From NCBI RefSeq assembly GCF_036127095.1, contig NZ_CP108006.1, forward strand, positions 3,472,001-3,536,000: a DNA stretch of 64,000 nucleotides. Direction: 5' to 3'. This stretch comes from Streptomyces sp. NBC_00335 (lineage in GTDB: Bacteria > Actinomycetota > Actinomycetes > Streptomycetales > Streptomycetaceae). The translations under genes were made by a program, and so were the position numbers. The notes beneath the pieces are model-generated. The model was given only the letters and a program-made list of their open reading frames with translations, made no database searches and had not been told where the DNA came from. How positions within the stretch are numbered: the first letter of the stretch is position 1; each line of letters opens with the position of its first letter. Of the stretch, positions 16,376 to 25,636 are shown piece by piece.

Positions 16376-17227
16376 ATGGATACGTACGAGTACGTGGTGG
16401 CCGACGTCTTCACCAAGGTCCCGCTGGAAGGAAATCCGACCGCTGTCTTCCTGGACTCCTCCGGCCTGTCCGGCGAGCGCATGCAGCAGATCGCGAAGGA
16501 GATGCACCTGTCCGAGACGGTCTTCGTCCTCCCCGCGGAGGACGACGGCGATGTGCGGGTCCGCATCTTCACCCCCGTCAACGAGCTGCCGTTCGCCGGG
16601 CATCCGACCCTGGGCACGGCCATCGTGCTCGGCGAGTCGCACGCCCCGAAGGAGCTCCGGATGGAGACCGCCATGGGCACCGTCGCGTTCGAACTCGAAC
16701 GGAACGACGAGGGCCGGGCCGACGCGGCCGGCATGTGGCAGCCCGTCCCGACGTGGGAGGCCTACGACCGCGCGGACGAGCTGCTCGCCGCGCTCGACCT
16801 GACGGCCACCGGCAGCACGCTGCCGGTCGAGGTCTACTACAACGGGCCGCGGCACGTGTTCGTCGGCCTGGACGGCGTGCCCGCGCTCTCCGCCCTGAAA
16901 CCGGACCACAGGAGTCTGTCGAGGCTGCCCGACATGGCCGCCAACTGCTTCGCCGGCTCGGGCACCCACTGGAGACTGCGGATGTTCTCGCCCGCCTACG
17001 GCGTGGTGGAGGACGCGGCCACGGGCTCGGCCGCCGGGTCGCTCGCCGTACACTTGGCCCGGCACGGCCTGATCCCCTTCGGGGAGTGGATCAGCATCCG
17101 CCAGGGGGTCGAAATGGGCCGCCCCTCGACGATGCACGCCCGGGCCATGGGGACGCCGGAGCGGATCGATTCGGTGCATGTGGCGGGATCCGCCGTGGTC
17201 ATCGCACGGGGAACGCTGTACGCGTGA
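16376..17227 (+). CDS. phzF: PhzF, trans-2,3-dihydro-3-hydroxyanthranilate isomerase
   Basis: PhzF isomerises DHHA to the reactive aminoketone that dimerises into the phenazine skeleton. The 283-aa protein has [20 protein letters not shown] with Glu47 equivalent to catalytic Glu45 of Pseudomonas Phz[22 protein letters not shown], and the second-domain [21 protein letters not shown]. The fold is a duplicated diaminopimelate-epimerase-like dimer. The 22-bp gap from the preceding gene and the following 27-bp gap to rarA suggest one transcript. That phzF comes last, far from phzD/E, is unusual. Confidence 0.95.
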   Translation: MDTYEYVVADVFTKVPLEGNPTAVFLDSSGLSGERMQQIAKEMHLSETVFVLPAEDDGDVRVRIFTPVNELPFAGHPTLGTAIVLGESHAPKELRMETAMGTVAFELERNDEGRADAAGMWQPVPTWEAYDRADELLAALDLTATGSTLPVEVYYNGPRHVFVGLDGVPALSALKPDHRSLSRLPDMAANCFAGSGTHWRLRMFSPAYGVVEDAATGSAAGSLAVHLARHGLIPFGEWISIRQGVEMGRPSTMHARAMGTPERIDSVHVAGSAVVIARGTLYA

Positions 17228-17254
17228 CCGGTCCACAGAGGAAGGGCGCCGCAC

Positions 17255-18613
17255 GTGTCCGATGGTGACGGGTTGTTCGAGTTACCGACGTACGAAGCCG
17301 CCCCGCCGCCCACGGAGACCGCGGGGGCCACCGCGCCGCTGGCGGCGCGGATGCGGCCCCGGACGCTCGCCGAGGTGGTCGGCCAGGCGCACCTGCTGGG
17401 TCCCGGCGCGCCGCTGCGGCGGCTGGCGGAGGGCGGCGAGGCCTCGTCCGTCCTGCTCTACGGGCCCCCCGGCACCGGGAAGACCACGATCGCGCGGCTG
17501 CTCGCCGCCGTCGACACCCGCCACTTCGTCGCCTTGTCGGCGCTGTCCAGCGGGGTCAAGGAACTGCGCGAGGTGATGAACGAGGCGCGCCTGCGCCGGG
17601 ACCGCCAGAACCGGCGGACCGTGCTGTTCATCGACGAGGTGCACCGCTTCTCCAAGAACCAGCAGGACGCCCTGCTCGGGGCAGTCGAGGACCGGCTGGT
17701 GCTGCTGGTCGCCGCCACCACGGAGAACCCGTCGTTCTCGGTGGTGACGCCGCTGCTCTCGCGGATGCTGGTGCTCCAGCTCCAGTCCCTGGACGAGGAG
17801 GACCTCCGCGCCCTGGTGCGGCGGGCGGTGAAGGACGAGCGCGGCCTCGCCGGTTCGGTCTCGCTGTCCCCCGAGGCCGAGGACGCCCTGGTGCGCCTCG
17901 CGGCGGGCGATGCCCGCAGCGCGCTGACCGCGCTGGAGGCGAGTGCCGACGGGGTGAGCGACACCGGCGGCACCGTGATCGACGTACCGGCCGTTGAACG
18001 GGCCGTCGCCGGGACCATCGTGCGCTACGACCGGCAGGGCGATCAGCACTACGACGTCATCAGCGCGTTCATCAAGTCGATCCGCGGCTCGGACCCCGAC
18101 GCCGCGCTGCACTACCTGGCCCGCATGCTCGTGGCCGGGGAGGATCCGCGGTTCATCGCGCGCCGGCTGCTGGTGCACGCCAGTGAGGACGTCGGACTGG
18201 CCGACCCCACGGCGCTGCAGGCGGCCGTCGCGGCGGCGCAGACGGTCCAGCTGATCGGCATGCCCGAAGCCCGCCTCGCCCTCGCGCAGGCCACCGTGCA
18301 CCTGGCCACGGCACCGAAGTCGAACGCGGTGATCACCGCGATCGACGAGGCCATGGCGGACGTCCGGGCGGGTGCCGTCGGCGAGATCCCCGCCCACCTG
18401 CGGTACGGCCGCTACGCGGGCGCCCGGGAGCTGGGCAACGCCATCGGCTACCGCTACCCCCACAAGGCCCCGGACGGGGTCCAGGAGCAGCAGTACCCGC
18501 CGGACGGACTCGTGGGGAAGGACTACTACCGCCCCACGCGGCACGGCGGGGAGCACATCCTGCACGAGCGCCTCGCCAAGCTCCGCCGTGTGATCCGGGG
18601 GGACCGGGGGTAG
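17255..18613 (+). CDS. RarA/MgsA-family AAA+ ATPase (replication-associated recombination protein A paralogue)
   Basis: RarA proteins act at stalled or collapsed replication forks with SSB and the recombination machinery. The 452-aa sequence has [18 protein letters not shown], Walker A GPPGTGKT at residues 70-77, Walker B FIDEVHRF, sensor TTENPSF and the family tetramerisation domain ending in [26 protein letters not shown] precedes GTG 17255, only 27 bp after phzF. Streptomyces normally carry rarA near alaS/rpsD, so this is probably an extra paralogue; that rests on general gene-order knowledge. A role in protecting DNA against intercalating, redox-active phenazines is speculative. Confidence 0.88.
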   Translation: MSDGDGLFELPTYEAAPPPTETAGATAPLAARMRPRTLAEVVGQAHLLGPGAPLRRLAEGGEASSVLLYGPPGTGKTTIARLLAAVDTRHFVALSALSSGVKELREVMNEARLRRDRQNRRTVLFIDEVHRFSKNQQDALLGAVEDRLVLLVAATTENPSFSVVTPLLSRMLVLQLQSLDEEDLRALVRRAVKDERGLAGSVSLSPEAEDALVRLAAGDARSALTALEASADGVSDTGGTVIDVPAVERAVAGTIVRYDRQGDQHYDVISAFIKSIRGSDPDAALHYLARMLVAGEDPRFIARRLLVHASEDVGLADPTALQAAVAAAQTVQLIGMPEARLALAQATVHLATAPKSNAVITAIDEAMADVRAGAVGEIPAHLRYGRYAGARELGNAIGYRYPHKAPDGVQEQQYPPDGLVGKDYYRPTRHGGEHILHERLAKLRRVIRGDRG

Positions 18614-18628
18614 ACCGGGGATAGCCCA

Positions 18629-18659
18629 CTGCCCGTGCCGGTTCGACGGGCGCGGGCAG
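18629..18659. terminator. Bidirectional terminator between rarA paralogue and ridA
   Basis: CTGCCCGTGCC and GGCGCGGGCAG pair over 11 positions (one G-U) around a 9-nt loop. The two flanking genes converge on it. Confidence 0.7.
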
Positions 18660-18678
18660 CGGGACGGACGCGGTCGCG

Positions 18679-19074
18679 TTACGCGACGGCGGTGCCTTCG
18701 AGCTCGACCAGCTGGCCGGGGATCGCCAGACGCGACACACCGAGCATGGTGGTGGTCGGCGCGACCTGGGCGGCACCCAGCTTGCCCGCCAGCACGCCGT
18801 AGTGCTGGAAGAGCAGGTCGACGTCGGTCGTGTAGACGTTGAGACGGACGAGGTTGGCGAGGGTCATGCCGGCCTCGGCGAGCACGGCTTCGATGTTGGC
18901 GATGCTCAGCGCGAGCTGGGCGGCCATGTCACCGTCGTGCTCGGGCTTGCCCTCGCTGCTCATCGCGGTCTGTCCCGAGATGTACAGGGTGCGCGAGTGT
19001 CCGGAGACGACCTCGCCCTGGTTGAAGCCCATCTCTACCGACCACGACACCGGGTTGACCGCAGTTCGTTCCAT
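18679..19074 (-). CDS. RidA/YjgF/Rid-family protein
   Basis: A 131-aa Rid-family protein. TLYISGQTAMSSEG, LSIANIEAVLAEAGMTLANLVRLNVYTTDVD and PTTTMLGVSRLAIPGQLVELEGTAVA are the family core. The Arg that binds carboxylates in deaminating RidA (CR...) is not clearly present, so it may belong to a Rid subgroup without imine deaminase activity. Start Met at 19074 (MERTAV) is preferred over the upstream 19083 Met. It is divergent from the WYL regulator, with a shared 138-bp control region containing an inverted repeat, a common arrangement for regulator/target pairs. Confidence 0.88.
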   Translation of the reverse strand: MERTAVNPVSWSVEMGFNQGEVVSGHSRTLYISGQTAMSSEGKPEHDGDMAAQLALSIANIEAVLAEAGMTLANLVRLNVYTTDVDLLFQHYGVLAGKLGAAQVAPTTTMLGVSRLAIPGQLVELEGTAVA

Positions 19075-19166
19075 GTCGCACAAGCTCCATTCGGTTCACG
19101 TGAATGTACGGACGCCCATCGGCTCGGCAGCCGCCCAGCTCTGACGTCGTGTGAGCGAGCCTTGCA

Positions 19167-19200
19167 ACTAAATACGACACCCTCGGTCATGTATTTCAGT
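19167..19200. promoter_or_regulatory. Inverted repeat in the ridA/WYL divergent control region
   Basis: ACTAAATAC (19167-19175) and GTATTTCAGT (19191-19200) form an inverted repeat (one bulged base) with a 15-bp centre, in an A/T-rich stretch 13 bp before the regulator start. Likely operator of the WYL regulator, controlling both genes. Confidence 0.55.
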
Positions 19201-19212
19201 TAAAATTCCTAT

Positions 19213-20196
19213 GTGCGCGCTGACCGATTAGTCTCCTTAGTGCTACTTCTGCGCCAGCGCGGCCGGATGACCGCCGACACCCTGGCCCGCGAGCTGCGCG
19301 TGTCCACCCGTACGGTGCTGCGCGACGTGGAGGCACTGTCCGCGGCCGGCCTGCCGGTCTATGCCGAACGCGGCCGGCACGGCGGTTTCTCGTTGTTGCC
19401 CGATTTCCAGACAGCGCTCACCGGGCTGAATCACGATGAGGCGCTCGCCCTGGTGGTCGCCGGATCGCGGCGCGGATCGCAGCTGTTCGGCCTCGGCTCG
19501 GCGCTCGCCTCGGCCATGCTCAAACTGGTCGACGCACTGCCCGAAGGCCTTCGGGACTCGGCGGCCGGCGCGGCACAGCGGTTGCTCATCGACCCGGAGA
19601 CCGACCTCCTCTCGCGCCGGGTGGTCGCGGACGAGGTGTCCGACAGCATCGTGGCGGAGATCCGCCACGCGGTGTTCGCCGGACGCAAACTGAACCTCAG
19701 TTACGCGGCGCAGGGCCAGGTCCCCAATTGGCGCACGGTGGACCCGATCGGCCTGGTCACCGTGCGCGGCCAGGGCTATCTGCTGGCCACGAGGTACGGC
19801 GCGGACCGCACGTACCGGCTGTCCCGGGTGCTGGCCGCCAAGGCGCTCGACGAACCCGCGCAGCGCCCGGACACCGTCGACCTGGACCGGGCCTGGCAGG
19901 AGCGGAACGCGCAGTTGCGGACCGGGGGCGACCAGGTCACCGTGCTGGTCCGGGTGGACCCGGCGCGGCGGGACCACCTGGTGGACACCGCGCTGGCCGT
20001 CCGTGACGAGGAGGCCCATGCGGACGGCTGGCTGAGGATGAGCGTGGTGTTCCAGGACGTGCGGCACGCCGAATGGGCCCTGTGGCAGCACGCCACGTAC
20101 GCCGAGGTCCTGGCCCCGCAGGGGCTGCGCACTTCCCTGCACCATCGCGCCGCCACGATCGCCATCCGCTACGGGGGCGGACACGCCCCCCAGTAG
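19213..20196 (+). CDS. WYL-domain (YafY/DeoR-type HTH) transcriptional regulator with two TTA codons
   Basis: The 327-aa regulator has an N-terminal winged helix (TADTLARELRVSTRTVLRDVEAL) and a central WYL domain (LNLSYAAQGQVPNWRTVDPIGLVTVRGQGYLLA). A C-terminal WCX-like extension follows. GTG at 19213 starts GTG-CGC-GCT-GAC-CGA-TTA, with leucine codons TTA at residues 6 and 9 and CTA/CTT at 11-12. In Streptomyces TTA needs the bldA tRNA, so translation should be growth-phase dependent. It is the only candidate pathway regulator close to the phenazine genes. A hairpin overlaps its 3' end. Confidence 0.9.
   Translation: MRADRLVSLVLLLRQRGRMTADTLARELRVSTRTVLRDVEALSAAGLPVYAERGRHGGFSLLPDFQTALTGLNHDEALALVVAGSRRGSQLFGLGSALASAMLKLVDALPEGLRDSAAGAAQRLLIDPETDLLSRRVVADEVSDSIVAEIRHAVFAGRKLNLSYAAQGQVPNWRTVDPIGLVTVRGQGYLLATRYGADRTYRLSRVLAAKALDEPAQRPDTVDLDRAWQERNAQLRTGGDQVTVLVRVDPARRDHLVDTALAVRDEEAHADGWLRMSVVFQDVRHAEWALWQHATYAEVLAPQGLRTSLHHRAATIAIRYGGGHAPQ
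20173..20190 (+). terminator. Short hairpin at the end of the WYL gene
   Basis: GGGGGCG-GACA-CGCCCCC forms a perfect 7-bp stem with a 4-nt loop, overlapping the last codons. Confidence 0.5.
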
Positions 20197-20212
20197 GGGC
20201 CCGTCCGGTTTT

Positions 20213-21710
<1,498 letters not shown>

Positions 21711-21724
21711 GGCACCAACCCCTG

Positions 21725-21740
21725 AAGTGGTCTAGTCCTT
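21725..21740. promoter_or_regulatory. Weak DasR-like (dre) site
   Basis: The stretch around TGGTCTAGTCC matches about 13 of 16 positions of the dre consensus (TGGTCTAGACCA core). It lies 14 bp after the aminopeptidase stop and 29 bp before the next ATG. The second half-site is poor, so binding is uncertain. Confidence 0.25.
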
Positions 21741-21768
21741 TGGGGCTCCGGTGTGATCTCATCGGATC

Positions 21769-22194
21769 ATGCCGGAGCTCCTCGCTGCCCTGTTCACCCT
21801 GATCGCCCAGGCTCTCGCGGCCCTCAACCCCGCACTGCTCGTGCGCAGGCGCCGCCGGCTGGCGCGGCTGGCGGACCACGCGCAGGGCCTCCCCGTCCTC
21901 GTCCCCTGCGATCTGCGCGACCGCGAACTGACGGGGAGCGCCTGGTCCGAGGGCCACCTGAAACTGCCGCTGGGCACCACGGGCGAGCCGGTCCGCTGGC
22001 TCGCCGAGGACACCGCAAGCACCGTGGGCTCCACCACGCCGGTGCCGGTGGACTTCCCGCCCCTGGAGGCCGTCTCCGCCGACGAGCTCAGCGTCGCGTT
22101 CCGCTCCGCCGACGGGGCCACCGAGCTGCGGCTGCACCCGGACGAGGCCCCGATGGTGCTGCGTGTCCTACGTGTCCTGCGCGAGGCCCCGTAG
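21769..22194 (+). CDS. Hypothetical protein with N-terminal membrane-anchor-like segment
   Basis: A 141-aa protein. Residues ~1-24 are hydrophobic (MPELLAALFTLIAQALAALNPALL), followed by the basic run VRRRRRLARL, consistent with an N-in or monotopic anchor. The rest is a small beta-rich domain with no motif I recognise. Its last 27 bp overlap, tail to tail, the end of the minus-strand toxin-like gene. No clear Shine-Dalgarno; the ATG is the first good start after the aminopeptidase. Confidence 0.6.
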   Translation: MPELLAALFTLIAQALAALNPALLVRRRRRLARLADHAQGLPVLVPCDLRDRELTGSAWSEGHLKLPLGTTGEPVRWLAEDTASTVGSTTPVPVDFPPLEAVSADELSVAFRSADGATELRLHPDEAPMVLRVLRVLREAP

Positions 22195-22572
22195 CGAGGC
22201 CGACAGCGGCTCCTGGATCCGGGCGCGCAGCTCCTCCGCGACCGCCTCGACATCCGCGCGGCCCAGCTTCGCGGCCTCGACCAGATCGCCGAGTTCCTCC
22301 GGCGAGGGCAGCTGCTTGGCCCCGGCGACCCGCAGGTACGAGCGGGTGGCGGCGGCGGCGTAGAACTCGTTCATCGGGGATTCCAGCGCCGGGCACACGG
22401 CGAGGGTGTGCAAAAACGCGGCGGCCCGCCACGCGGTGTCCGGGGCGGGCTGTTCGGGGACCAGGACGAGGTCGTTCTGGTGGCGGGCCACGGCGGCGGC
22501 CACTCCGGACGGATCCCATACGGCGGGATCGGACGGGAGATGGTGGGCCAGAGCGGTCCAGGCCCACTCCAT
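22168..22572 (-). CDS. Fic/Doc-like toxin component of a toxin-antitoxin pair
   Basis: A 134-aa protein (MEWAWTALAHHLP...), resembling the Streptomyces Fic-family TA toxin component: VAAAVARHQNDL, AWRAAAFLHTLAVCPALESPMNEFYAAAA, then a helical C-terminus. The canonical Fic motif HPFxxGNGR is not intact (CPALESPMNEFY takes its place), so AMP-transfer or kinase activity is doubtful. A TTG at 22584 that overlaps the antitoxin stop is an alternative start. Being directly downstream of an RHH protein supports the TA assignment. Confidence 0.7.
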   Translation of the reverse strand: MEWAWTALAHHLPSDPAVWDPSGVAAAVARHQNDLVLVPEQPAPDTAWRAAAFLHTLAVCPALESPMNEFYAAAATRSYLRVAGAKQLPSPEELGDLVEAAKLGRADVEAVAEELRARIQEPLSASLRGLAQDT

Positions 22573-22580
22573 GGTGATCT

Positions 22581-22784
22581 TCAATGCCCGAACCGCTCCT
22601 GGAAGTAGCCCCAGTGGTCGGCGAACTCCTCGATCCCGGACAGGAAGTTCTTCCGGTCCTCGTCGAGCTCGCGTTCCGTGACTTCGGTGATCAGCGCGGT
22701 GACCGTCGTGCCCAGGGCCGCCGCGCGCGCCTTCAGGCGTTCGTGGAACTCTTCTTCCAGGCGGATGGTGACGTGTCTCGACAT
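22581..22784 (-). CDS. Ribbon-helix-helix antitoxin-like protein
   Basis: A 67-aa protein starting MSRHVTIRLEEEFHERLKARAAALG, a beta-strand followed by two helices, as in CopG/Arc repressors. The C-terminal half (FLSGIEEFADHWGYFQERF) would contact the toxin. The ATG at 22784 is selected because the RHH strand starts there. Likely represses its own promoter, which would lie in 22785-22829, between it and the upstream terminator. Confidence 0.78.
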   Translation of the reverse strand: MSRHVTIRLEEEFHERLKARAAALGTTVTALITEVTERELDEDRKNFLSGIEEFADHWGYFQERFGH

Positions 22785-22829
22785 GCTTTTCACGGTACAG
22801 CGGGGCTGCTGTACACAGGGCCGGAACGG

Positions 22830-22870
22830 CCCAAGGGTGGGCAGGGACACAGTCCCCGCCCACCCTTGGG
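22830..22870 (-). terminator. Terminator of the LolA-like gene
   Basis: CCCAAGGGTGGGC pairs perfectly with GCCCACCCTTGGG. With inner GGGAC/GTCCC pairing the stem reaches about 18 bp with a 3-nt loop. It lies 33 bp after the LolA-like stop on the minus strand and insulates the TA pair. Confidence 0.85.
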
Positions 22871-22902
22871 TGCCGGTATCGCCTACGCGTCGGCGTCGGC
22901 CC

Positions 22903-24153
22903 CTACTTGTTGGCGTCGGCCGCCTTCACCAGCTCGGCCTTGGTGACCGCGCCGACGTAGACCTTGCCGTCGTCGGTGATCAGGGCGTTGACCACGCGGG
23001 TCTTCAGGACGCGGCCCTCGCCGAACTTCCCGGAGACCTTCTCCCCGAGCGAGTGGAGGAACTGCGAGGCACCCTTGGGGGCGTTCTTGTCCTTGGCCGC
23101 GTCGTCCAGACCCTTGAGGGTGTTGGTCGCGCCGGTCTCGATCCGTGCGATCGAGGTCCAGCCCTCGCCGAGGACCTTCGGCTCGCCCTTGGCACCCGCG
23201 GCGCCGCCGGTCAGGCCGTCCAGACCGGGGATGGCCCCCAGCGCGTCCAGGCCCTTGTCCTTGCCGTCCTTGCCGTCCTTGCCGTGCTCGCCGGCCGCGC
23301 CCTCGGTCACCTTGGCGTCCTTGGGCGGGGTGAAGGCGAAGGTGTCGGCGGCGGGCTTGGCGAAGTCCACCTTGGTGAAGCCGGCGTCCACGATCGGCTT
23401 GCCGCCGTCGGTGGAGAGCAGCTGCACGCGCAGCGGCATGCCGTTCTTCGCGTCCACCGCGATCTTCACCGAGGCGACCGTCGAACCGGTCCCCTTCGGC
23501 TTCAGGACCAGCTGGTAGGCGTCGCGCCCGGCCACCTGGGCCGTGTCGCCGACGCTGACGTCGGTGGTCGGTCCGGCGGCCTCCAGGATCTCCTGGGCGA
23601 TCTCCTGCGGGGTGCCCGGGAGCCCCTCGCCGGTCTTGCGCTCGGAGCTCTTGCCGCCCTTGTCGGCGTCGGCCTTGTCGCCCTTGTCGGAGGGAGCCTT
23701 CTCGTGGAAGACCTCCTTCGACTTGGAGTCGTATCCCCAGACGTCGTCGCCGTTGTGGACGAGGCTGTACTCGTCCTTGCCGTCGACGAAGGTGAGCTTC
23801 TGGCGGTCCGGCCCGTCGGCGGCCACGCGGAAGGTGTGGGTGCCGCTCACCAGCTGGGAGAGCTTTTCCTGCGGGTCCGCGGAGCCGCCGGTCACGCCGC
23901 CACCGCCGCCCAGCAGGCCGGCCGGCAGGCTCGGCAGTCCCAGGTCCGTGCTGATCTTGGCGCTGCCGGACAGCTGCTGCACGTCCGAGGCCGCGATCTT
24001 CTCGATGAGCTGCTGGGCCGTCACCTTCGGAAGGTCCGGTCCCCCGGCGTTCGCGAAGGCCGGAACCATCGCGATCGTGCCGGCGACCACACCGAACACC
24101 GCGACCGGTACGGCGTACCGAGCGGCCTTGCGGGTCTTTGCGTTCGTTCCCAT
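22903..24153 (-). CDS. Exported LolA/DUF2092-like protein
   Basis: The 416-aa protein has a signal peptide (KTRKAARY, hydrophobic core, likely cut after AFA). The mature part starts LPKVTAQQLIEKIAASDVQQLSGSAK and contains HTFRVAADGPDRQKLTFV, DVWGYDSKSKEVFHE and AYQLVLKPKGTGSTVASVKIAVDAKNG. This is the curved beta-sheet (LolA/RseB-like) pattern of DUF2092 proteins. A low-complexity insert (GKDGKDGKDKG) lies near residue 300. There is no lipobox. It may bind lipid or sense envelope state. Adjacent to the polyprenyl synthase but separated by its terminator, so separately transcribed. Confidence 0.82.
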   Translation of the reverse strand: MGTNAKTRKAARYAVPVAVFGVVAGTIAMVPAFANAGGPDLPKVTAQQLIEKIAASDVQQLSGSAKISTDLGLPSLPAGLLGGGGGVTGGSADPQEKLSQLVSGTHTFRVAADGPDRQKLTFVDGKDEYSLVHNGDDVWGYDSKSKEVFHEKAPSDKGDKADADKGGKSSERKTGEGLPGTPQEIAQEILEAAGPTTDVSVGDTAQVAGRDAYQLVLKPKGTGSTVASVKIAVDAKNGMPLRVQLLSTDGGKPIVDAGFTKVDFAKPAADTFAFTPPKDAKVTEGAAGEHGKDGKDGKDKGLDALGAIPGLDGLTGGAAGAKGEPKVLGEGWTSIARIETGATNTLKGLDDAAKDKNAPKGASQFLHSLGEKVSGKFGEGRVLKTRVVNALITDDGKVYVGAVTKAELVKAADANK

Positions 24154-24204
24154 GTCTGTCTGCCCTACCTCTGTGTGTACGGCGGCGACCTACCCGTCTT
24201 GTAT

Positions 24205-24225
24205 GTGGTCGACAAACGCGACCAC
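24205..24225. promoter_or_regulatory. Inverted repeat GTGGTCG-N7-CGACCAC upstream of the LolA-like gene
   Basis: A perfect 7-bp inverted repeat with a 7-bp centre, 51 bp before the LolA-like start. Its length and position suit a dimeric repressor operator. Confidence 0.45.
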
Positions 24226-24348
24226 GTCCACCCCTCGCCGCCACTCTCACCCGATCTGGTGGGGATGTGCCTCTATCTGACCAAAGAAGAGGGGGTCGGG
24301 GCGTCAGCCCCCGGAGCCAACTGTGCGTACGCCCCAGGGATGACATGA

Positions 24349-24392
24349 CGAGGGCCCGGCCTCCCCCACCCGTAGGGGTTGCCGGGCCCTCG
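24349..24392 (-). terminator. Terminator of the polyprenyl synthase gene
   Basis: CGAGGGCCCGGC and GCCGGGCCCTCG form a perfect 12-bp stem around a 20-nt loop, 32 bp after the synthase stop on the minus strand. Confidence 0.85.
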
Positions 24393-24424
24393 CCCCTGCT
24401 TTCTGCTTGCCCGGTGCCCCGCGA

Positions 24425-25435
24425 TCAGCCCGCGCGGTGGACCACGGCGTCGCAGAGCTCCACCAGCGCCGACTTCGCGAAGCAGTCGGGCAGCGGGGCC
24501 AGCGTGGCCCGCGCCTCCTCCGCGTACCGCACGGTGTCCTTGCGGGCCCGTTCCAGGGCCGGGTGGACCCGCAGCCGGGCGAGCACCTCGGCGTGCCGGG
24601 CGTCGTCCGTCAGATCGCCGTCCAGGAGCCGTACGAGCTCCAGGTCGTCGGGGTCGCCGCCCTGGGCCGCCATCTCCCGCAGCCGCAGGACCGGCAGCGT
24701 CGGGATGCCCTCGCGCAGGTCGGTCCCGGGGGTCTTGCCGGACTCGTGCGAGTCGGAGGCGATGTCCAGGACGTCGTCGGCGAGCTGGAAGGCGGTGCCG
24801 AGCCGCTCGCCGTACTGGGTCAGGATGTCGACGACCGACTCGTCGGCGCCGGACATCATCGCGCCGAAGCGGCCGGAGACCGCGATCAGCGATCCGGTCT
24901 TGCCGGCGATGACGTCGAGGTAGTGCTCGACCGGGTCGCGGCCGTCGCGCGGGCCGGCCGTTTCCAGGATCTGGCCCGTCACCAGGCGCTCGAAGGCCTC
25001 GGCCTGGACCCGTACGGCCTCGGGACCGAGGTCCGCCAGGATGTGCGAGGCCCGGGCGAACAGGAAGTCACCCGTCAGGACGGCCACGGAGTTGCCCCAG
25101 CGGGCGTTGGAGCTCTCCACGCCGCGGCGCACGTCCGCCTCGTCCATGACGTCGTCGTGGTAGAGCGTCGCCAGGTGGGTGAGCTCCACGACCACGGCGG
25201 AGGGGACGATCCCGGGTGCGTAGGGATCGCCGAAGCGGGAGGCGAGCATCACCAGCAGCGGCCGGAACCGCTTGCCGCCGGCGCGGACCAGGTGCTGTGC
25301 GGCCTCGGTGATGAAGGGGACTTCGCTCTTGGTGGCTTCCAGCAGACCCGCCTCGACGGCGGCCAGTCCGGCCTGGACATCGGTCTCAAGAGCCTGGTCC
25401 CGCACGCTCAGTCCGAACGGCCCGACGACGGTCAC
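24425..25435 (-). CDS. Long-chain polyprenyl diphosphate synthase
   Basis: The trans-prenyltransferase (336 aa) elongates allylic diphosphates with isopentenyl diphosphate, probably for the menaquinone side chain. First Asp-rich motif: LYHDDVMDEADVRRG; second: QLADDVLDIASD. GGKRFRPLLVMLA is also characteristic. The residues before the first Asp-rich motif (ELTHLATLYHDD) are small, allowing a long product. In Streptomyces this gene lies near the nuo operon, consistent with supplying quinone to complex I. Two TGACGATCAC direct repeats precede it. Confidence 0.92.
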   Translation of the reverse strand: MTVVGPFGLSVRDQALETDVQAGLAAVEAGLLEATKSEVPFITEAAQHLVRAGGKRFRPLLVMLASRFGDPYAPGIVPSAVVVELTHLATLYHDDVMDEADVRRGVESSNARWGNSVAVLTGDFLFARASHILADLGPEAVRVQAEAFERLVTGQILETAGPRDGRDPVEHYLDVIAGKTGSLIAVSGRFGAMMSGADESVVDILTQYGERLGTAFQLADDVLDIASDSHESGKTPGTDLREGIPTLPVLRLREMAAQGGDPDDLELVRLLDGDLTDDARHAEVLARLRVHPALERARKDTVRYAEEARATLAPLPDCFAKSALVELCDAVVHRAG

Positions 25436-25454
25436 GAGGGGTACTCCTGTCTGC

Positions 25455-25476
25455 TGACGATCACCTTGACGATCAC
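25455..25476. repeat. Direct repeats TGACGATCAC upstream of polyprenyl synthase
   Basis: Two identical 10-mers start 12 bp apart (25455 and 25467), 20-41 bp upstream of the synthase start on its template side. Possible tandem regulator site. Confidence 0.4.
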
Positions 25477-25636
25477 ACGGATTGTCGATGTGTCGCTGCC
25501 ATCACTCAAGCCAGCGTATCGGGTCTGTTTTCGATCACCCAGGGCACCCGTCCGGCCACGTGCCGCGTACCGACCGGGCGGCGCCCCATGCGCCCCGGTA
25601 TGTTCTAGAGCAGCCGAAACAACCGGAGAATGCGTT

